Part shown: one piece after another, positions 1-5,262 of the stretch
How the letters are laid out: the number at the start of each line of letters is the position of its first letter
Position numbering within the stretch: the first letter of the stretch is position 1
Assembly (NCBI GenBank): GCA_009920875.1
Contig: RFZE01000048.1
Span: forward strand, 1 to 9,655
Length of the DNA: 9,655 nt
DNA from: Alphaproteobacteria bacterium
GTDB lineage: Bacteria > Pseudomonadota > Alphaproteobacteria > RS24
Reading direction: 5' to 3'
Notes under the pieces: generated by a model
Database searches by the model: none
The model's input: the letters and a program-made list of their open reading frames with translations, nothing else
What the model was told of the DNA's origin: nothing
Made by a program: the position numbers and the translations under genes

Positions 1-2297
1 AGCGGCACTTGCGCACCGGCCGGAACATTCATTTCTGAACGCACAGAGCGGATTTCACCGATTGCCGCAATCAACCAGCTTACCTCGGCATCCGCCGCTT
101 CATTGATAAGGCTTTCGGGCAAGTTCGGCCAAACATCGAGCATCAGATGATTGTCGCGCTGTGCGGTTTTGGCCCAAACTTCTTCGGTGACGAAAGGCAT
201 GAACGGATGCAGCAAGTGCAGTGCTTGGTCCATCGCCCATTTCGTGGCGGCTTGCACCTCGGCTTTCGCAGTAGCATCGTCACCTTGCAAGACAGGCTTG
301 GCCAGTTCGACATACCAGTCGCAAAAGCTGTTCCAGATAAATTGATAAACGCCGTTAGACGCATCGTTAAAGCGATAGGCTTCCAAAGCGGCGGTGACGG
401 CGTTTTGCGCACGCACCACTTCGCCGACCAGCCATTGCGTGAGCGGCAATGAGGCTTTGGCGGGGTCGAAACCACCCGCCTCAAAACAATCATTCATCTC
501 GCAAAAGCGCGCCGCATTCCACAGCTTGGTGGCGAAATTGCGATAACCTTCAACACGGCTTTCGGCCAGCTTGATGTCGCGCCCCATCGCCGCCATGGCC
601 GATAAGGTGAAGCGCAGCGCATCGGCACCGTATTTGTCCATAATCTCAAGCGGGTCAACCACATTGCCCTTGGACTTGGACATTTTCTGACCCTTTTCGT
701 CACGCACCAGCGCATGCACATAGACGGTGTGGAACGGCACTTCATCTTTGAAATGCAGACCACTCATCATCATGCGGGCAACCCAGAAAAAGATGATGTC
801 AAAGCCGGTAACCAGCACATCGGTTTTATAATGGCGCGCCAATTCAGGCGTCTCATCCGGCCAGCCAAGCGTTGAGAACGGCCACAGCGCAGAAGAAAAC
901 CAAGTATCGAGCACATCTTCATCGCGCGTCAGAGCCACGCCCTCGCCTGCTTGCGCTTGCGCCGCTTCTTCGCTTTCGGCGACAAACACATTGCCGTCTT
1001 CGTCATACCAAGCGGGGATTTGATGCCCCCACCAAAGCTGGCGCGAAATGCACCAGGGCTGGATATTGTTCATCCACTCAAAATAGGTTTTGTCCCAATT
1101 GGGCGGTACGAATTTGGTCGCGCCCGACTTCACCGCTTCAATGGCGGGTTTCGCCATGGTCTCGGCATCGACATACCATTGGTCGGTCAGCCACGGCTCA
1201 ATCACCTGATTGGAGCGGTCGCCATAAGGCACCATATGCGTGTCCGGTTCGATTTTATCGACCAGCCCCAGCCCTTCCAGAGTCGTGACAATTTTCTTGC
1301 GCGCTTCATAGCGGTCAAGGCCATGCCAGTCATCTTTACCGTCCATCGTGTCAAAGGCTTCATCAGACAAATCGACAGCGGCGTGTTGGTCGAGCATATT
1401 TATCGCGGCCAGCCCGCAGCGCTTGCCGACTTCAAAGTCATTAAAGTCATGCGCCGGTGTAATTTTCACCGCACCCGAACCTTTTTCAGGGTCGGCATAT
1501 TCATCGGCAACAATCGGGATAAGCCGCCCGACAATCGGCAGCACAACATTTTTGCCGATTAAATCCTTGTAGCGCTCATCGTCAGGATGCACGGCAACGC
1601 CGGTATCGCCCAGCATGGTTTCAGGCCGCGTGGTGGCGACGGTAATATGCCCACTGCCATCTTCCAGCGGATAATTGAAATGCCAGAGATGCGAATTGGT
1701 TTCACGCTGCTCAACTTCGAGTTCGGAGATTGCCGTCAACAGGCCCGGGTCCCAATTAACGAGGCGTTTGTCTTTGTAAATCAGTCCCTGCTCATACAGC
1801 GTCACGAATACTTTAAGTACGGCTTTGGACAGCCCCTCATCCATGGTGAAGCGCTCGCGGCTCCAATCACAGCTTGCACCAAGGCGGCGCAGCTGGCGGG
1901 TGATGGTCGAACCGCTTTCTTCTTTCCATTGCCAGACGCGCTCTAAAAACTTCTCGCGGCCCATTTCGCGGCGGCTTTCATTGCCCTGCTCGGCCAATTG
2001 CCGCTCGACCACCATTTGTGTCGCAATGCCGGCATGGTCGGTGCCCGGCTGCCAAAGCACATCGCGTCCGCGCATCCGTTCAAAGCGGCACAATATATCT
2101 TGCAGCGTATTGTTCAGCGCATGGCCCATATGCAAGCTGCCTGTCACATTGGGCGGCGGAATGACAATGGTGTAAGGCTCGGCTTCGGGCACGCGACCGG
2201 CTTTGAAACAACCTTCGCTTTCCCACGCCTCGTAAAGGCGGGTTTCGATTGCCGTCGGATCAAAAGTTTTATCGAGTTTGCTACTGTCAGCCATCAT
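1..2297 (-). CDS. valS: Valyl-tRNA synthetase, C-terminus cut off by the window edge
   Basis: Class I aminoacyl-tRNA synthetase that charges tRNA-Val with valine in the cytoplasm. I translated the minus strand in one uninterrupted frame; 765 codons are visible. Class I signatures are clear: PPPNVTGSLHMGH with the HIGH-type motif at residues 56-59 (2121-2132), and KMSKS at 538-542 (672-686). Between them is the CP1 editing domain with TTRPET at 222-227, which hydrolyses mischarged Thr-tRNA. The anticodon-binding region follows (for example WNSFCDWYVELAKP). Bacterial ValRS usually has about 880-950 residues, so the missing part is mainly the C-terminal coiled-coil arm. The start is ambiguous: TTG ATG ATG follows an in-frame TGA, with a weak AGGTAG as the only ribosome-site candidate. 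I chose the first ATG; the next (2294) would give MADSSKLDKTFDP. It is probably last in the operon with popZ. Identity is near certain. Confidence 0.97.
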   Translation of the reverse strand, partial: MMADSSKLDKTFDPTAIETRLYEAWESEGCFKAGRVPEAEPYTIVIPPPNVTGSLHMGHALNNTLQDILCRFERMRGRDVLWQPGTDHAGIATQMVVERQLAEQGNESRREMGREKFLERVWQWKEESGSTITRQLRRLGASCDWSRERFTMDEGLSKAVLKVFVTLYEQGLIYKDKRLVNWDPGLLTAISELEVEQRETNSHLWHFNYPLEDGSGHITVATTRPETMLGDTGVAVHPDDERYKDLIGKNVVLPIVGRLIPIVADEYADPEKGSGAVKITPAHDFNDFEVGKRCGLAAINMLDQHAAVDLSDEAFDTMDGKDDWHGLDRYEARKKIVTTLEGLGLVDKIEPDTHMVPYGDRSNQVIEPWLTDQWYVDAETMAKPAIEAVKSGATKFVPPNWDKTYFEWMNNIQPWCISRQLWWGHQIPAWYDEDGNVFVAESEEAAQAQAGEGVALTRDEDVLDTWFSSALWPFSTLGWPDETPELARHYKTDVLVTGFDIIFFWVARMMMSGLHFKDEVPFHTVYVHALVRDEKGQKMSKSKGNVVDPLEIMDKYGADALRFTLSAMAAMGRDIKLAESRVEGYRNFATKLWNAARFCEMNDCFEAGGFDPAKASLPLTQWLVGEVVRAQNAVTAALEAYRFNDASNGVYQFIWNSFCDWYVELAKPVLQGDDATAKAEVQAATKWAMDQALHLLHPFMPFVTEEVWAKTAQRDNHLMLDVWPNLPESLINEAADAEVSWLIAAIGEIRSVRSEMNVPAGAQVP

Positions 2298-2346
2298 CAA
2301 TCACGTGCACTACCTGCCCGTGAGTTACACCAAGCCGTTGCTTACA

Positions 2347-2715
2347 TCAAGTCGCTGGCGCGGTTTCGGGGGTGGCTTCTTCCGTGCTTTCATTGCGCGC
2401 AACCGCCAGTTGCACCAGCCCTTGAATTTCTTCGCGCATCAGCCGCTCAACCAATGGCGGTAAATTACGATCCAACCAGTCCTGCAATAGCGGGTCGAGC
2501 CTTTCCAATATCAAGGCCTCCCACACTGTCGGCGGTTTTTCCTCGCCGCCGGTCAGCCGGTCAAGCGCGGCAAAAATGCGTTCGCGCGCTTCTTTAGAGA
2601 ATGTGCCGGTTCCCGCTTCGCCGGTCAGCATTTCTTCATCAGCCGACATAATGCGCCGAATGGCACCAATAATTTCGTCCGTATTATCGCCCTCGGCGAG
2701 TGTTGCTTCGTCCAT
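2347..2715 (-). CDS. popZ: PopZ/DUF2497 family polar organising protein, short form
   Basis: PopZ assembles into a condensate at the cell pole that anchors the ParB-parS centromere and recruits cell-cycle regulators. The 122-residue product has both family ends. The N-terminal client-binding helix is at about 13-28 (DEIIGAIRRIMSADEE). The C-terminal oligomerisation region is at about 64-101, including LDPLLQDWLDRNLPPLVERL. The linker between them is only about 35 residues, with a single PP; Caulobacter PopZ has 177 residues and a long acidic, proline-rich linker. A Glu/Thr/Pro/Ala-rich tail of about 20 residues follows the C-terminal helices. I chose ATG at 2715 because GGAG (plus 2722-2725) lies 6 bases upstream; an upstream ATG would add 11 hydrophobic residues without a good ribosome site. 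The position between a tolC-family gene and valS is the usual one in Alphaproteobacteria. Family membership is confident; polar function is inferred. Confidence 0.88.
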   Translation of the reverse strand: MDEATLAEGDNTDEIIGAIRRIMSADEEMLTGEAGTGTFSKEARERIFAALDRLTGGEEKPPTVWEALILERLDPLLQDWLDRNLPPLVERLMREEIQGLVQLAVARNESTEEATPETAPAT

Positions 2716-2721
2716 AACCGT

Positions 2722-2725
2722 CTCC
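2722..2725 (-). promoter_or_regulatory. Ribosome binding site that fixes the popZ start
   Basis: GGAG on the minus strand, 6 bases before the ATG at 2715. The alternative ATG 33 bases upstream has no comparable site, so the shorter 122-residue protein is preferred. Confidence 0.6.
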
Positions 2726-2764
2726 GTTAATAAAACGCCAACAACCATCGGGCTAACAACCCAA

Positions 2765-4096
2765 TTACTTTTCTTTAGAAATATCCGCCGCTTGGATACG
2801 CAAACGTTTTGCCGTGAGGCGTCCCGTTGTCGCTACCAAATTATACGCCGCCACATATTGATTGCGCTCAGCTTGCACCAGCGAAACCCGCGCATCAAGC
2901 AGACTTTGCTCGGCATTCAGCACATCAAGATTGGTGCGCGTGCCCAGCGTATTTTCTTGCCGCACACCTTCCAGTGCCAATTCCGACGCCCTGATTTGCT
3001 CTTGCGTCGCTTCTATGGCCGATTTGGTGGCTTGCATATTGTTCCACGCAACAATCACTTCGCGCTCCACCGTATTGGAAGCAATATGCACATTTTGCTT
3101 CAGCGCATTGCTGACATCTTGCGAAGCCGAAATCGCGGCAATCGACTTGCCGCCAAGAAAAATCGGCACCGTCAGGTTCATTTGCACTGATGTGACCTCG
3201 CTTTCCCTTCCCTTAAGTTGCAAAGAAGGGTCTTCCGTCTTGCTGTATCTGCCGGTTAAATTAAGTTGCGGCAACACACTGCCGACCGTGCTGTAGCTGG
3301 TATATTTGCCGCTTTTCGACATTTCCTGCGCATTTTTCAAATCGGGGTTTTCGCGCCGTGCCGTTTGAATGGCTTTTTCAAGCGAACTTGGCAAACGTGG
3401 CAGTTTGACCGGATTTTCCAAAGCGGCAGGTTCGATGCCCACCAACTCGCGATACACCGCTTCTGCCCCACGCAGGGCGGCTTGCGCGCCAAGCTTGGCC
3501 GATTTTGCACCGGCCACGGCAGCGCGTGACTGCGCAACATCGGTGCGCGTACCGACACCGACCGAAAAGCGGTCTTGCACCGCCTCCAATTGTTTTTCCA
3601 AAACATTGAGATTTTTATCGCGCAAGTCCAAAACCGAGCGCGCTTGAATGACATCCAGATGCGCGGCCACAGCACCAAGGAAAATCTGCTGTTCCGTGCT
3701 TTTCAACTTGGCTTGCTCGGCCTTTACTTCGGCGCGCTTGCTGCGAAACGCATTGAGGTTCTTGCCGCTGGTGAAAAGCTGCTGCGTCACTTGCAAGCCA
3801 TAGCTGTCGCTATCCAACTCGCCGCCGAGGTCAGGCAAATCTGCGCCGGTTCGGTAATTTACCGTTTCCGTGTCACTCCGCGTTTCCGTCGCGAATGCCG
3901 TGACTTGCGGCAGCATGTCGGAAAGCGTAACGAATTGTTCCTTATACCGCGCATCATAGGTTGATGAGGCCGCCGCCAAAGCGGGGTTGCGCGCCAAAGT
4001 CTGCGATAAGGTTTCTTCCAATGAAACAGCGAAAGCGGCACCGGCTAAGGCAAAAGAAAGCGATAGGCTCGCTAATATTGTTTTTATTGTTTTCAT
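2765..4096 (-). CDS. tolC: TolC-family outer-membrane efflux/type I secretion protein
   Basis: Outer-membrane channel-tunnel protein that forms a trimer and docks with inner-membrane pumps through adaptor proteins, for multidrug efflux or type I secretion. The 443-residue product starts with a signal peptide (Lys3, Lys5, hydrophobic 7-22, probable cut after AFA at 23). Two outer-membrane-efflux repeats follow, at about 25-220 and 237-425. The duplication shows in matching segments VGTRTDVAQSRA (181-192) and LGTRTNLDVLNAE (384-396), each in long helices rich in Ala, Gln and Glu. Beta-strand stretches such as YGLQVTQQLFTSGKN and VQMNLTVPIFLGGKS fit the barrel strands. Length is normal for the family. 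No ABC transporter or membrane-fusion gene is next to it, so it probably serves pumps encoded elsewhere. It starts 42 bases after the pcm-like stop, with a weak purine-rich GGGATGGG upstream. The family is certain; the substrate cannot be told. Confidence 0.93.
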   Translation of the reverse strand: MKTIKTILASLSLSFALAGAAFAVSLEETLSQTLARNPALAAASSTYDARYKEQFVTLSDMLPQVTAFATETRSDTETVNYRTGADLPDLGGELDSDSYGLQVTQQLFTSGKNLNAFRSKRAEVKAEQAKLKSTEQQIFLGAVAAHLDVIQARSVLDLRDKNLNVLEKQLEAVQDRFSVGVGTRTDVAQSRAAVAGAKSAKLGAQAALRGAEAVYRELVGIEPAALENPVKLPRLPSSLEKAIQTARRENPDLKNAQEMSKSGKYTSYSTVGSVLPQLNLTGRYSKTEDPSLQLKGRESEVTSVQMNLTVPIFLGGKSIAAISASQDVSNALKQNVHIASNTVEREVIVAWNNMQATKSAIEATQEQIRASELALEGVRQENTLGTRTNLDVLNAEQSLLDARVSLVQAERNQYVAAYNLVATTGRLTAKRLRIQAADISKEK

Positions 4097-4132
4097 AAAC
4101 CCATCCCGCCTAGTTCTAAAAAACGTATCAAG

Positions 4133-4161
4133 CCGTGCCTAAAACTCGAACGTCGGCACGG
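4133..4161 (-). repeat. 7-bp inverted repeat (hairpin) across the pcm stop codon
   Basis: On the minus strand CCGTGCC and GGCACGG pair perfectly around a 15-base loop that holds the end of the pcm-like gene and its TAG stop. A run of six T follows 9 bases after the stem (4118-4123). The spacing is too long for a classical intrinsic terminator, so this is at most an attenuator or mRNA-stability element between the pcm-like gene and tolC. It could be chance. Confidence 0.3.
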
Positions 4162-4822
4162 GATCGAAAACCGCCAAATCCGGTGCTGCATTATCAAACG
4201 CAATATGCGTTGACAATCTGTCACCGATACGGCGGTAAATATGCGCTTTTTCCGTTCCGTCAACCTTTTGCACGCAAACAAGACGCCCGTTTTCAGCCAA
4301 TTGCTCCAGCAATATGGTCGGCGTGTTGGCCAAACAGCCATTGACAAAAACTACATCAAAAGGCCCTTGTTTCGGCTGCCCTTCCGGCAAAGCTCCGGCA
4401 ACGGCCACCGCATTATCAATGCCCAATTCTTGCCAGATAGCACCGGCTTTTTCGTTAAACGCCTCATTATCTTCCAGCGCGATAACGGTGGAGGCCAATC
4501 CGGCCAGCACCGCCGCCGAATAGCCTGTGCCACCGGCAATATCCAGCACCACATCTTCGGGCTGAACATCGGCCAATTCAATCAACAATGCCAAAGCGGT
4601 CGGGGTCAGCATGGTGCGGCTGGCCTCACCGGCTGCGCATTGCAATTGCAAATCAGCATAGGCCAAATCGCGAGATGTGCCGCCAATAAAGGCTTCGCGT
4701 GGAATGCTGTTCATCTGTTTGGTAACGCGATAATCGCGAATGCCGCCGGGCTTGAGCTGGCATTCAACCATATTGAAACGGTTTTCAGCCGTTGACACTT
4801 CATTCATTTGGGTAGCGGCCAT
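4139..4822 (-). CDS. pcm: Protein-L-isoaspartate O-methyltransferase-like SAM methyltransferase
   Basis: Class I SAM-dependent methyltransferase of the PCMT family, whose classical members methylate isoaspartyl residues in damaged proteins. The 227-residue product has the SAM-binding loop VLDIAGGTGYSAAVLA (92-107), an acidic ribose contact in IALEDN (115-119), and the late family block PFDVVFVNG then LLEQLAENGRLV (154-182). The N-terminal NMVECQLKPGGIRDYRV and PREAF (41-45) match the variant that sits beside tolC in Alphaproteobacteria. Two classical features are missing. The pre-motif TISxP, which carries the conserved active-site Ser, reads TMLTP (70-74), and the expected GDG after the SAM domain reads GAL. 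True isoaspartate repair is therefore doubtful. I chose ATG at 4822 because AGGA lies 6 bases upstream and a promoter precedes it. The open frame continues to 5032, but that part is antisense to tRNA-Cys. First gene of the leftward operon. Confidence 0.85.
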   Translation of the reverse strand: MAATQMNEVSTAENRFNMVECQLKPGGIRDYRVTKQMNSIPREAFIGGTSRDLAYADLQLQCAAGEASRTMLTPTALALLIELADVQPEDVVLDIAGGTGYSAAVLAGLASTVIALEDNEAFNEKAGAIWQELGIDNAVAVAGALPEGQPKQGPFDVVFVNGCLANTPTILLEQLAENGRLVCVQKVDGTEKAHIYRRIGDRLSTHIAFDNAAPDLAVFDPVPTFEF

Positions 4823-4828
4823 GTTTTT

Positions 4829-4832
4829 TCCT
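4829..4832 (-). promoter_or_regulatory. Ribosome binding site that fixes the pcm-like start
   Basis: AGGA on the minus strand, 6 bases before the ATG at 4822 and just downstream of the promoter at 4855-4883. It decides against the 70-codon upstream extension, which would have to be translated from inside the tRNA-Cys antisense strand. Confidence 0.6.
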
Positions 4833-4854
4833 ATAGCGGCGATGAGCTTGCCTT

Positions 4855-4883
4855 TATATACGGCGCGCCGCCTTTTTTGACAA
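4855..4883 (-). promoter_or_regulatory. Sigma-70-type promoter for the pcm-tolC-popZ-valS operon
   Basis: On the minus strand TTGTCA (4878-4883) is followed by exactly 17 bases and TATATA (4855-4860). Transcription should begin near 4848, about 26 bases before the pcm-like ATG. The spacer contains the perfect 10-bp palindrome CGGCGCGCCG (4861-4870), which could be a repressor site or chance. This is the best promoter match in the window. Confidence 0.6.
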
Positions 4884-4893
4884 TAAAAACAGG

Positions 4894-4921
4894 TTGCGCT
4901 GACAGTCAGGGCATTTATAAA
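4894..4921 (+). promoter_or_regulatory. Probable tRNA-Cys promoter
   Basis: TTGCGC (4894-4899), a 16-base spacer, then TATAAA (4916-4921), placing the start about 30 bases ahead of the mature tRNA. It lies back to back with the pcm-like promoter, the two -35 boxes being 10 bases apart. The spacer carries the small inverted repeat CTGAC-A-GTCAG (4899-4909). The -10 box is good and the -35 box only fair. Confidence 0.4.
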
Positions 4922-4957
4922 CGGGCGACCACAGCGATTGTTTCGGCAATCGGCGAC

Positions 4958-5031
4958 GGCCACGTGGCGGAGTGGTGACGCAGCGGCCTGCAAAGCCGTG
5001 TACCCCGGTTCGATTCCGGGCGTGGCCTCCA
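4958..5031 (+). tRNA. tRNA-Cys (GCA)
   Basis: A complete cloverleaf is visible. Acceptor strands GGCCACG (4958-4964) and CGTGGCC (5021-5027) pair fully. The anticodon arm is GCGGC/GCCGT around loop CTGCAAA (4988-4994), with anticodon GCA at 4990-4992. The T arm contains GGTTCGATTCC. The discriminator base is T (5028), the U73 expected for cysteine tRNA, and CCA is encoded at 5029-5031. Confidence 0.97.
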
Positions 5032-5055
5032 AACTTTTAAAGTCTGGCGGTTTTT
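5029..5055 (+). terminator. Weak terminator-like hairpin after tRNA-Cys
   Basis: CCAAACTT (5029-5036) can pair with AAGTCTGG (5040-5047) with one A-C mismatch and a 3-base loop, followed 3 bases later by five T (5051-5055). The stem is short, A+T-rich inside, and uses the tRNA CCA end. It may stop transcripts between the two tRNA genes, which would fit a separate tRNA-Asn promoter. Confidence 0.3.
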
Positions 5056-5059
5056 CATC

Positions 5060-5088
5060 TTGGCGCGCACGGCAAGCTCTGTTATATC
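5060..5088 (+). promoter_or_regulatory. Probable tRNA-Asn promoter
   Basis: TTGGCG (5060-5065), a 17-base spacer, then TATATC (5083-5088), placing the start near 5095, about 14 bases ahead of the tRNA. Spacing is ideal and both boxes are fair. It lies in the 77-base spacer between the tRNA genes, downstream of the possible terminator. Confidence 0.45.
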
Positions 5089-5108
5089 GGCAGTCTCGAA
5101 AGAGTTAT

Positions 5109-5183
5109 TCCTCGGTAGCTCAGTGGTAGAGCAGTTGGCTGTTAACCAATTGGTCGCTGGTTCGAATCCGGCCCGAGGAGCCA
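5109..5183 (+). tRNA. tRNA-Asn (GTT)
   Basis: A complete cloverleaf. Acceptor strands TCCTCGG (5109-5115) and CCGAGGA (5173-5179) pair fully. The anticodon arm is GTTGG/CCAAT around loop CTGTTAA (5139-5145), with anticodon GTT at 5141-5143. The D arm contains AGCTCAGTGGTAGAGC and the T arm GGTTCGAATCC. The discriminator is G (5180), as expected for asparagine tRNA, and CCA is encoded at 5181-5183. A T-rich stretch follows but forms no independent hairpin. Confidence 0.98.
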
Positions 5184-5227
5184 CTCTTTTTCCTTCCGCA
5201 CACTGGCAATACATCCAAAACGCCCTA

Positions 5228-5249
5228 ATTCACGTATCAAGTTGTGAAT
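5228..5249 (+). promoter_or_regulatory. Inverted repeat upstream of the photolyase, possible operator
   Basis: ATTCAC (5228-5233) and GTGAAT (5244-5249) are perfect inverted 6-base arms separated by 10 bases. They end 14 bases before the GTG start and 2 bases before the ribosome site. Spacing and symmetry suit a dimeric regulator, but I cannot assign a family. No RpoE/ChrR-type TGATC box and no strong sigma-70 promoter are visible in 5184-5262. Only a poor CTGGCA-17-TAATTC pair (5203-5231) can be made out, so the real promoter of the stress operon is unknown. Confidence 0.35.
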
Positions 5250-5251
5250 AT

Positions 5252-5256
5252 GGGAG
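5252..5256 (+). promoter_or_regulatory. Ribosome binding site that supports the GTG start of phr
   Basis: GGGAG ends 6 bases before GTG at 5263. No ATG in this frame gives the conserved N-terminus (HIIVWFRQDLRL), so the GTG start is well supported. Confidence 0.65.
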
Positions 5257-5262
5257 TACGAC

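Noticed and set aside
951..1562. 203-codon plus-strand frame opposite valS
   Set aside because: It is antisense to the conserved ValRS catalytic and editing region and has no recognisable domain. Other plus-strand frames over valS and tolC were rejected for the same reason.
2716..2764. GGG/CCC pairing between tolC and popZ as a hairpin terminator
   Set aside because: Only 3 bp, with no T run in the right place; the gap is better read as an ordinary intra-operon spacer.
4823..5032. 70-codon upstream extension of the pcm-like frame, beginning MEATPGIEPGYTALQ
   Set aside because: It runs antisense through tRNA-Cys, a well-known source of false N-termini, and through the promoter. The ATG at 4822 has a ribosome site and a promoter in place.
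5184..5192. T-rich stretch directly after tRNA-Asn as an intrinsic terminator
   Set aside because: The only nearby pairing is a 3-bp GAG/CTC stem that uses the tRNA end. Without an independent hairpin I do not call a terminator, and some readthrough into phr is possible.
4915..5214. 99-codon minus-strand frame containing APRAGFEPATNWL and RPRPESNRGTRL
   Set aside because: It is the antisense translation of tRNA-Asn and tRNA-Cys, a classic artefact, with no homology expected beyond other tRNA shadows.
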